A stretch of DNA of 64,000 nt from Gymnothorax reevesii (Eukaryota > Chordata > Actinopteri > Anguilliformes > Muraenidae). Positions 41,020 through 50,567 of the stretch are shown here, in pieces. Position 1 is the stretch's first letter; each line of letters begins with the position of its first letter. The position numbers were made by a program, and so were the translations under genes. Location of the stretch: assembly GCA_029721435.1 (NCBI GenBank), contig CM056592.1, positions 34,483,611-34,547,610 on the forward strand. The letters run 5' to 3'. Below the pieces are notes generated by a model. That model saw only the letters and a program-made list of their open reading frames with translations. It was not told the DNA's origin and searched no databases.

Positions 41020-41460
41020 ACTCAAAATGGCGGTCGAAGGCAGGCGATTTGTCGTACCACGTGCAACTTAGTGCTGGTTCCGCCTTTCCTTCCTCTCGGG
41101 AGGACGACCGGAAGCAACCCCAAAACGTGGCAGTGATTGGCCAATTCAAAGGGCGCCATTTTGCTCGTATTTAGAATGAGGACTGTGTCAACCAACCAGC
41201 TAACAGGCTACGGGCCACGTCACCCTATTACACAGATCGGCATGGGGGCTGTACCAGCCAACCAGCTCACCGGCGAACAGTCACGTGACCCCGTGGGCCG
41301 GCTGGGTCTTCCCCCTCTGAGGAAGAACCAGCCCACATGCAAACTCGACCAATGGCGACTCCCAGATGAAACCACGTCATATTCCCCAGCAATTCGAGCC
41401 AAAATGGCGGGCCGTTCAACTTGATAACCCTTTGTGCAAAGGCAATATGGCAGCTTCAAT
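41020..41460. promoter_or_regulatory. Candidate promoter-like block inside the LTR element
   Basis: Three YY1-like cores occur: AAAATGGCGG at 41023-41032, GCGCCATTTTG at 41153-41163, and AAAATGGCGG at 41401-41410. The block also has the palindrome ATTGGCCAAT at 41136-41145, ACCAATGGCG near 41348, and two related CCAACCAGCT segments near 41193 and 41259. The mix of YY1 and CCAAT motifs in a CpG-richer block is typical of TATA-less promoters. Not tested. Confidence 0.4.
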
Positions 41461-42784
41461 GTATACTACAGAGAAGCTCAAATTTAAAGCGAATTTCAAA
41501 GCTGCTATTTCAAATGCTCACTTTGGCGTAAATTGCAAAAATATTCAACATCTCCAATGATAAGCCCCTGCGTCGCTGTGCCTAACAAATGCCCAAACCG
41601 CCTAGCCCAGTTGCATAAGCACAAACACTCGGCGACCTGAAAACCCACGTGTCACAGCACAACAAGCCTTAGCTCACACGGAGGCTGCTGAAAATCTTGC
41701 TTGCGAAAAGCCGTATAACAAACCTATTCAAGAATTAAATCTATTCACTGTCCGTGTCCCGAAAGACTGTCGGCATGAAAACTTATCGAATTTACTCAAC
41801 TTCAAAACCCATATGGTGCAGGCTGCAACCTAATTTAGACTTTGAATACGAATTACAATTTTCAGAATGCCGTTTGCCGCTCTCAAGGCGCTAGTGAAAC
41901 CGTATTAACTTTGCACAAAGTTTAACAAGACAAGAGAATGGAAAACATTCGCCAACTCAGCCGAACTAATGAGCGAGTTAAAGCACTAACAAACATACTT
42001 GTCACTACCACGCGATTATTACGTGAAAAATACGGAAAATTAATGGTATTTCGAAGCTCACTTCGCTTCCCCTACATACAAGATTCATTCAAACAATAAC
42101 TTCCAGTATTGGGTCAAGATTACCTGAACAATTCCCGCAGGACCTTGCACCAAATCCATCAAATATATACAACTGCCGATTGCTTTCAGTACACCTACGT
42201 AAACCTTCAAAGCCAATATACACAATTTCCTGGTACAAGCCAAGAGTATTCAATCCCCTCCGACTGCACACAGAAATCCAATCACTTCCAACTTGCCATT
42301 AAACCTTCTACAAAAGCACGAAAATACCAAATGGCCCAAATGATTCTGAAGACACAGCAGTCAAGAGATAACGGAGAACGACATACGCATAACATTCCCT
42401 CAATTTCACTTCATTCTCTGATCCCGGAAAGGTAAAATTAAAACGTGTCTGGTTTCTACGGTCCCAGGCCTATGGGGGATATCTCGATCCCTTAGCATCG
42501 GTCTTTTATGCGGTGAATTTTAACGAGGCAAAAATCACAGCATTACTTACCGAATTCGGATGACTGGTAGAGCCGTCCGGATCGCACAAACCAGGATCAC
42601 TTCGGATGTAGATTCACACATCAGCCAGCGGAAGGCAGAACACCTCAGAACGCGTTTGAAAACAGAACCATGCACTCACCACCATAGGCTTCGCCAGTAT
42701 GGTACGCAAGCCATTACGCCGCAAGATGCACAGGTTTTCAAAACGACAAATTAGTTTAAAATTAAATAATTATTAGACTATTTA

Positions 42785-42797
42785 CGCGGGGTCACCA
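42785..42797 (-). other. Primer-binding site of the LTR element
   Basis: On the minus strand, two bases after the LTR end, the sequence is TGGTGACCCCGCG. TGG followed by a GC-rich tRNA-like 3' end complement is the usual form of a tRNA primer site. The tRNA species is not assigned. Confidence 0.65.
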
Positions 42798-42799
42798 GC

Positions 42800-44386
42800 T
42801 GTAAAACCCCAAAAGAGCAATAACCAAAAGGCGGATGTTGCCCGGGTTGAAGGCCTTACGTGTTCTTTTAGTCTAACTTTAATTCGAGCATTCTTCTGGC
42901 TGGTGTGAATCACAATATAATGGATATTTTTCACCGTCCGTGGACGGGGCATGAAAGCGCAATGGTTACGATTTATCTGACTCCATATAACAGTTAGAAT
43001 ACAAAATTTAGCAATAATCTCGTTAGAAATCTGACTCCAAATTAGAATTAGAATTGATAATTTAGGGAACACCTGCGTGAATCTCGAAACAGTGATAACA
43101 GTAACTTAAACTCTAAGGACAAACATGACGTGACTTTACCTTGAATTCCAAACAGACAACCACCGCCGCTACATTAATGTCCCATTAATTAACACCATGT
43201 TCGAATCCTAGGTTCGTTGGTTAGGTTAGAGGTTGAAGTCAACCAGCACTGCAACAGCATCTTTTGGCTTGAATTACAGTGAACCCAGATTCACTCCACA
43301 CTTGGGCTATGAATCCGTATATTGGTAGATCCTGGCTGCCTAAATCAACTTAACCAACCGATTCCCACACCGGGCCGCTGGCCAGTCGTTCCTCAGTGGG
43401 GCTAAACTATTCCCCTAGGTATTCGCCGAGACGGGGCTAAGAAGAATAAAAAGATTAAAAGATACGAGACCACGCAAGCTAGAAAAGGAATAACAATAAT
43501 TTAATTCACCAGGTAGGCACAACTTGAATCAAAGAAATAAATGATAAGCCAATTGCCGTTACATATAATTTAGAAGGATTTAGAGTATTTTCATACCTGG
43601 AAAAGATGAATGACCACGTGGAGCTATAAGTCGCTCCACGTGGTCGGGGAGAACTCAAATATTCCCCCGCTCCGCAGAGCAAGGCAACAGGTGACTTACC
43701 CCAAGAAGAGACAGAAAAAGAAGCCCAGAAAGAAGCCAAGAAAGAAGCCCGCCCCCTCAGGATCTCGTACCTTTAAAGACTCCAAACCACGCCTCCGAAA
43801 AGGTAGAGGGAAGGTTGGCCGAATCAGAGTTTTACTGGCCTAGGTGATAAGATAATTTGCACAGGGAGACTAGGGTAGTTGCTTGAATGAATCTTACAAA
43901 CGAACCATAATTCCAAGGGAAATGAAACATGTTCCATTCAACTCCTTGGACTTCCCCGAGAATAAAGAGACCAAACATGATATGAATATGTATTAAAATG
44001 ATGCAGTTGTCATGGAAAAGCCTTAAGATGGAATATTATAGCCCAATTGCGTTATCAATATATAACAGGTTCCTTCCTAGGATATTGAACAGAAATATAT
44101 TATGAATTTGATAGAGGTTAAGATCGTTTTAAGCAGCTTAAAAGTAACTGATCCTGACTTTAATTGAGAAGAGGTCTGTGAGTTTCAGAGGGCCAGAGCA
44201 AATGGCTCCAAACCCCCTGCTGGGCAGAACAAAGGAGATTCGAGGCAGGCAACAGAGCATCCAGGTCGTATAAGCTTGCTGTTAAATCAACCAAATTTTA
44301 CACATGGAATGTGCCTGTGTTCCAACAATATGAATTGACACGTATTTTGAGTAAAATCCAGCCAAATCAAACTTTCAGGTTCTACA
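42800..44386 (-). repeat. 5' LTR (in element orientation)
   Basis: Reads TGTAGAACCTGAAAG at its start on the minus strand and ends GGGGTTTTACA. 1,587 bp, the same length as the other LTR. It contains a long G+A/C+T biased block (43700-43760) and the CACGTG stem-loop at 43612-43645. Confidence 0.9.
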
Positions 44387-45979
44387 CCATGTTTTGTATT
44401 TTGCCATTTTCCCCATTCCTGTTATTATTCTGGTCCCTGTTTTGCTGTCACCCATGCACTGCACTTTGTCTCCCCCTGTCTGATCTTTTGTCATGTGATT
44501 GCTCACAGCCCCAGTATTGCGAGCCACACTTTTGGACGATTTAATGGTTTCTGGGATTTCAAACATTCCTTCCAATCTCGTTTACTTCCTTCATCTTGTT
44601 TTTTCTAGATTACTAACTAATACCAACAGTTAGTTGTTTTTGTTAAATTACTAACCAAGACTAACATTGTACATAGTACTAACTAACTAACAAGCACAAG
44701 GGATTGTATAGCTGCACTCTACTAAATTGACTAACAATCTCTCAGCATTCGCCCTGTTCTAGTCTCCGCCTCTTGTCTTCACTCAATTTACTTTGCTGTG
44801 CTTCTAGCAGATTCTCTGCACCTGTCTAATCACTGCTCTGCCACTCACTCTGTGCACTTAGAAATCCCTCACCGGATCTGTTTGTTCTGTCTATAGGCTG
44901 TCTTGTGATCCCTGTGCGCGTTTTGGCTTTTGCCTATATCATGTGATTAGGTTCTCCCTCATGTTAGTTTCCTTTGTAATTAGTCTGACTTCCTACACCT
45001 GTCTTCTGGTTAGCATGTGACCTCCCGGATGTGTATATTAGCAGTCTTCTCACAGCAGTTCCCTGTCAAAACGTTTCTCTCGTTTACCTGTGCTGCTACT
45101 GTATTCGCCTCGTACTCATAATGTTACTCTTCTGACTGGACTGTCAGACTTATGATTTTTGGCACTGCTTTTTGATACTATTCGTCATGGTTTTGCCCCC
45201 GCCGGCAGAAGGCATGAAGCCAGCGGGCACAGGGACCATGTTCCCAAAAGCAGGTTTAGGGACCCAAACGCACAGGCTGAGTAAAGATATAAAACTCTTT
45301 AATTTAAAATACAAAAATTAAAACACCGGAGGGGAGCAGCAGCATGATAAAACCATAGCAGGGCTCTAGGCCCAAACTCAGAATACTGCTGCACCAAAGC
45401 AAGGTGCAGCCAACCCTTAAATACTGACACTTCACCTCCACCTTAATGAGCAACAGGTGTGGCTCGTTAAGGTGGAGGCGAAGAATGCAGCAGGGGGAAG
45501 GGCCTGCAGGCCAACACCATGACACAATTGTTTGCATCTGTTTACGCACCCTTTATGCCCTACTACGAGTTTTTTGTTTGCTGCCCTGTTAACGGTTTGG
45601 ATTACGCCCACTGGATTTTGGCTTTTGCTTCTCTGACAAATCTGTGCCTGCGTACCGAATCTGTTTTTGCCCGACCACGAGTACTGTGATTACTGCCCTG
45701 GTTTTTGACTCTGATTCTGCCCTTCTGGATTGTGATTTTTGGATTGTGGACTTTGTACCTTTGCCTTCTGCCCTGCGGGGGTTTCCCCCCTCGCTTCATA
45801 AACTCTCATCTACTGCACTGCTTGGTTCTCGCATCTGGTTCCTGAGCGTATCATCTCATAAATCTCCTGTATATCCATTCCAGCCATTCGGGTCTCCAGC
45901 ACACTCCTAACCAAATGTTAGGACGGGGCCAATTTAGGACTACTAATGAAATAAATAAAATTTGAATAATAATGTGATT
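44387..45979. repeat. Older repetitive DNA split by the LTR element
   Basis: The sequence on both sides of the LTR element (36721-36870 and 44387 on) has the same style, rich in TGTTTTG, CCTG and TTTGCC. A repeat of ACTAAC units lies near 44610-44695. The block at about 45185-45530 reads, in reverse, like the T-rich end of a fish retroelement. The part at 45560-45910 resembles a decayed LTR. No coding region recognised. Confidence 0.4.
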
Positions 45980-47690
45980 TGAAAGAGCTGATGTTAGCAG
46001 GTGATTGTAATCATGATTTGTTATAAAAGCAGCAGGCAGGGAAGGCCTAGTCTTTTAGGTGCAAAGATGGGCTGAGTATTGCCAATTCGCACGCAAATGT
46101 GTGACAAAATCATGAAATGCTTTCAGAAACAATGTCCCCCCTCAGAAGGATTTTGTATATTTCATTCTATACAGTACATGACATAATTTTAAGATTCAAG
46201 GACTCCGGAGGAGTTTTTGTATGTGAAGGACAAGTGCGCATCAGGCTGTGTTGAACATCAGGCTTTAGGGCAGGTCTGTGGCTGACAGTTTCGGCTGATT
46301 CAATCCCAATCCTGACCGGAGTCACTCCAGGCCATGATCTCCCATCACATATGGGCTTAGGTTTACTTTGGCAAGCCTTTGTCAAATACATGCAACAATA
46401 TAAAATTTACATCCAAAAATGCCAGTTAAAACTCAACTGTGCAAAAAGCAAGCCTAATGTTAGCAGTGTCCTGAGGCGCCATTGGCTTCTGCGGGCTCAG
46501 AGAGGCATGCAATGCACAATCACAAAGATGAAGGATGAAAATGTGCATTTTCGTCAGGGAATTTAATATTTCCAGTCTTTCTTTGGAAGAACTAAAGGCC
46601 AAGCGGCTAAAGGGGTAAGACTGTTACCAGCAACAAGTGCAAAGCTGTGCTCTGTCTTGCTGTGGGGTTGAGTCAGTAGCGAGGGTCGCCTACACTTCGC
46701 TGATGGGGTCATTGATCCTGAAAAGTACACTGAGATTTTGGAGAAATTTTGCTGCCTTCAAGATAACATCTTTTCCAGGGACTCCCATGAGCTGAAGAGC
46801 ATTCTGCACGCATTACCCTGGCATGGCAGCGTAAGAAGCGCTACTAGCACCTACAAACTTAGAATGCACCGAGGTTTACTGAAGAGTTGAGGCCAACTCG
46901 GTAAACCTCGGAAAAATTTTACAGAGGTGTCTGGTTTACTTAAGTTTGGACAACACCTTAGTAAACCTTTGTTTACTTTTCACGAAACACACCAAGGATT
47001 GTCTGGCCCACCGAAGTTCAAAGACCACATCATTATTCCTCAGGGAAATTTCACCGAGGTTGACCGAAGTTTCTCTGCTAGGCCTATGCTTAGACCATAA
47101 TCAAGGGGAGGTGTGAGGACAGTCAAAACACCTGCATCATTAAAGACCTCCCTCCAGCACTGCATTTCAAACACCAATATATTATGCAAATTACCAGTAC
47201 TGCCTGTTCAACGAGGTGCAGTGTAATTAACCAGGCCCTAGATGCAGTCTGGAAGTTTTTGTTGGAATTTCTCGGGAAAAGGAGGTTTTTAGGTGCTAGT
47301 AGTGTAGAGTGTGCGGGTGTTTAACTGGTCTGCTTGCAGTTCTGACTTGTTTCCATAAGGGAACGTGTGGTGCATTTTCAATTCCAACATATACCCTGTG
47401 CTGTTGCTCACCTGAAGACTTGTTTGCAGGAAGAATGGGAGAAAGTTTTGCCTGAAACACTGAATTACTTAGTGTCTTTTGTCCTTTTAAATGTTTTTTG
47501 AATTGTGAGATAAGTAATGGCAACATGACAAAGTGGTAAATACTTTACTGTAGCCACTTTTTTTGGATATATCTTGCAGGGATCAACCTTGAAATCTCCT
47601 TATTTTGTAAAATCGTTCAAACGGCCTTCAGTTTTGGTTTTATTCAACATACAGTAAGATCCCAACTTTTTATTCTTCGGGGTCATAAAT
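45980..47690 (+). pseudogene. Heavily decayed Tc1-like element
   Basis: Weak but ordered traces of a Tc1 transposase are visible: IQKCQLKLNCAKSKPNVSS near 46408-46465, then a core region near 46660-46800, then the PACSPDL-like area near 47310-47350. The end near 47630-47675 resembles a terminal repeat. It is interrupted at 46841-47302 by another element. It is much older than the copies in ENPP7. Confidence 0.55.
46841..47302. mobile_element. Small unassigned DNA transposon inserted in the dead Tc1
   Basis: 462 bp with inverted ends CTACTAGCACCTA (46841-46853) and its exact complement (47290-47302). The match continues imperfectly for a few more bases. The interior repeats a CCGAGGTTTAC / GTAAACCTCGG motif in both orientations (46868-46920, 46935-46975 and near 47050). 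No coding capacity and no clear target duplication, so the superfamily is open. The surrounding Tc1 frame resumes on the other side, which supports insertion. Confidence 0.65.
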
Positions 47691-48839
47691 ACCATTCAAA
47701 AATTTGATTTTGCCCCAAAAATGTTGGAAAAATGTCCATTTTTAAAGTCATTAATTTTGTTAAAAATCTCAATTACTTTTTGCATAAAGGTCTTTTTAAT
47801 TTCAGTTTTTCATAGTGCTGTAGAGTCTAGAAGATCCTCTATCCTAATCTCTACTCTCTGAGAGGTGGACAAACAGTTGTCCCATAAGCCCTCAGGATGT
47901 TCACTACAGGCCAGAAGTTTGGAAGCAAGGCCAATACAGGTCAAACATTTGGATGCAACTTCAAGTTTCTGTTCACAATGCCTGTCTTAAAAACCAGTAT
48001 GAAATCTATGGATTTTGGATGTATTTACTGCATGATTAGACTTTTTCATTGATATGCACCATTTCCCTCTATTTACCTTTAGGTACTGTATGCATTGATG
48101 CCACCAGACCATTGCTGAATAAATGTTAACAAAAGAAAGGAGGGGCTTAGTTTTTGGGTTGAGAAGATTTGCAAGAGTCACAACTTCGGTGAAAAAGTAA
48201 AAAACAAATCATAGTTTGCATTAATTCCTTTCATGTCAACAGCAATCTGGCAGGCACTAGGATCATGGGCCCAGTAATATGGTCCTGATAATTTGAGTAA
48301 AAATGTATTCTGATAAGTAACTCTATAAAATAATCATGTTTATTTTGTTGCAAAGTATGCCAATGAAACTATGATCTTTTTTCGTACAAATTTGATCTTG
48401 CTTCCAAACTTTTGGTCTGTAGTGTAGCTTCCTTGAACTGAACCCATGAAATATCTGCATCAGGATCAGAGAAGAGATTACCCTGGGATTCTGGCTTTAT
48501 TGACCTTTTTGGGCCACATATCTGTCCAATCTTTGGGTTCCTCTGCTCATTTAGAGCTTTTCTTGTTTATCAGTTTCCAAAGTGGTTTTCTCTCTCTTTC
48601 TCTTGTTGAGAAAACTTTCTCTTTTGCTGTATTTTTGGGCCAGCGCCCTGGAGTGACCTCTTCACTGCTCTGGATCCTCATACTAGGTGCAGGCAACTCA
48701 AGGAAGCCGCCGGTTCCTTTCAAACTGGAGACCAGAGCCGACTCGTGGCAGAGGCAGTGTAGGCAAACACTAGTGCCATCATCCATGCATAGTGACCCCT
48801 CTAATTTGGGTGGAATTTTTTTTTTTTTTGTAACATTTT
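47691..48839. other. Noncoding stretch
   Basis: No gene or clear repeat. The opposite-strand frames at 48446-48886 and 48547-48864 overlap each other and match no family. Confidence 0.45.
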
Positions 48840-49028
48840 TTAACCCTTTCAGCGCCATGGGCAACTATAGTTGCCCAATGGTGTAAGATATCAAAATAAG
48901 CAGTTGAAAACTTATCATGCGGCAACTTGTTTAAAAGAGCTCCCGCAGGGGAGCATGATAAAATATCAACGGCTCAGGATAACTGCCTTTTTAATTCCTT
49001 GAAAAGTATTCAGCGCTCAAAAGTTTAA
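48840..49028 (-). mobile_element. TTAA MITE, copy C (opposite orientation, one hairpin arm deleted)
   Basis: Bounded by TTAA at 48840-48843 and 49025-49028. GGGCAACTATAGTTGCCCAA near 48870 marks the end that lies on the right in the other copies. One long arm (AGTTGAAAACTTATCATG to AAAAGAGCTCCC) remains; most of the second arm is missing after GGGGAGC. Confidence 0.82.
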
Positions 49029-49939
49029 CTTTTACTATTTTTTACAAATAATATTTAAAAACAGTTTTTTTTTTCTAAATATTACAAAAACCCACAACAT
49101 AACTCAAAATCATAGCCCAGGTGATAGAGAGACCTCCCCACCATTAGTTAGAGTTGCCTGCTTGTGGGGGCAATGTGAGTTATTGTGAGCAGAAGTTATA
49201 TGCATGCATGCATAAGATAGTTGTTTTCTTTATATTTCATGGTTTTTTTGAAAATAAAAACAAACATCCCGGGGCAGAATTTATAGGGAATTTTTTAGAC
49301 CCTGTGAAAGACATGTAAGAATGCTTGGAGATGTGTTTTAAGAGAATATTTGAGATTGAACTGGATTCGGATATGGGACAGCTTGCCTCAGATCTCCGCT
49401 CCACGGCCTTTCAAAAGAGCCCTAAAATCAATTCTTTTGACTGAGCTGAATTTCCCCTATGCATTGCCTATTCAAAAAGATTGATCATAAGTGATGATGG
49501 GAATACGAACAATGTACAGAAGTATCTTTGACCGAGTGGTGAGGGTTTTGCAAAGACATCTTTCATCCCTTGCATTCAGCACATTTCATGTAAATTTAAC
49601 GTTGCATTGAATAATTTTGGAGAATGCCACCCTTCAAGTCCCGTACAGTTTTTTTTACACGTCCTCTCTTTTACGTTTTTTTCTGTATTCATGTAATGTT
49701 GTGCATACTTATATGTGTAAATAAAAATAAAAGGTACAATGGCCGTATCTAATATTCTATAGAGCTTAGTAAGAGCTGTATGGAATTTCTTTCTTAGCCT
49801 GAATGTGTACTCAATCACCTGCTGGACGCACACAGGGCATCACTCATACAATTGCTCATACCACCCGGCTCTTGCGAAATAATTGGTGGCGTAAAATGTG
49901 CACGTACAAGGCATGAGAAGATAGGAACAGTAATTTGTA
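49029..49939. other. Noncoding stretch
   Basis: Nothing recognisable. AT-rich. Confidence 0.45.
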
Positions 49940-50053
49940 CCTTTGTGTGCGTGTCTGTGAGTGTGTATGCGTGCGTGTGCGTGCGCACATGTGTGCATGC
50001 GATTTTGCGCGCGTGTGTATACGTGTGTTTGCGCACGTGCGTGCCTGTGTGCA

Positions 50054-50092
<39 letters not shown>

Positions 50093-50175
50093 ATGTGTCT
50101 GTGTGTGCGTGTGTGTGTCTGCGTGTGCATGTGTGAGCGCATGTGCACATGTTCACGCATGTCGTGTGTGTTTGT
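49940..50175 (+). repeat. Long GT-rich microsatellite
   Basis: A pure TG core at about 50056-50090 with degenerate TGTG/GCGT units on both sides. The several overlapping frames on both strands here come only from the repeat. Confidence 0.95.
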
Positions 50176-50424
50176 GCCCGGTTCGGAGCGGCGATGCATA
50201 ACAAGGAAGGGGGTCCGAGATTGCCGTGGCACCGCGGCGCCCTCCGCTGACTGAGCTGGGGGTTTGTGGAGCGCGGGCTGCTTGGGCGGTGACAGTGATT
50301 TATGTGTAATTTAAAAAGTCGTTCTTTTCAAAGGAGCAGGCTGCTGGCAGGGCAGCCAACCGCAACCCATTCCCCAGCAGGTTAAAAAAAAAAATAGAAA
50401 ACCTCATTTGAATTTACTTTACAG

Positions 50425-50567
50425 ATCAAGGCGATCTGATCTGCATCATAGTGTCTGCATCCTCCACGCCTCGCCTACCACCCACGCTCTCCCACACGGA
50501 AACCCACCCAAACCACTCACTGCTACCAACACCAACCGGAGCGACATCGCAGTACCTGGAATGTGAG
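50425..50567 (+). other. Possible untranslated exon
   Basis: A 143 bp C-rich segment lies between an acceptor-like site (TTTGAATTTACTTTACAG) and a donor-like site (TGTGAG|GTGAGAG). It has no long frame, so it would be a 5' untranslated exon of a gene outside the window. In tetrapods RBFOX3 lies on this side of ENPP7, so an rbfox3 leader exon is one possibility. This is speculative. Confidence 0.22.

Larger units (their letters stand above)
38476..42784 (-). other. Internal region of the LTR element, noncoding
   Basis: 4.3 kb without any recognisable retroviral domain. It includes a GT microsatellite at 40224-40255 and a GC-richer block at 41020-41460 with CCAAT and AAAATGGCGG motifs. The short frames, such as 42109-42435, have no conserved features. 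Confidence 0.7.
36871..44386 (-). mobile_element. Complete non-autonomous LTR retrotransposon (LARD-type), 7.5 kb
   Basis: Two direct LTRs of 1,587 bp (36871-38457 and 42800-44386) with a constant offset of 5,929 at every point checked enclose a 4,342 bp interior. The flanks are CCAT on both sides, a 4 bp target duplication. A primer-binding-like site next to the right LTR and a polypurine tract next to the left LTR put the element on the minus strand. The interior has no gag, protease, RT, RNase H or integrase and no frame above about 110 codons. It therefore depends on another element's proteins. The matched LTR lengths imply recent insertion. The 4 bp duplication suggests Gypsy-type or related machinery, but this is inference. 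Confidence 0.9.

Noticed and set aside
48446..48886. 146-codon plus-strand frame with hydrophobic content
   Set aside because: No family resemblance, overlapped by a 105-codon frame on the other strand, and it runs into the MITE at 48840.
49815..50254. Several overlapping frames of His/Thr or Cys/Val repeats
   Set aside because: They are six-frame translations of the GT microsatellite. The same applies at 62255-62669 and 11564-12025.
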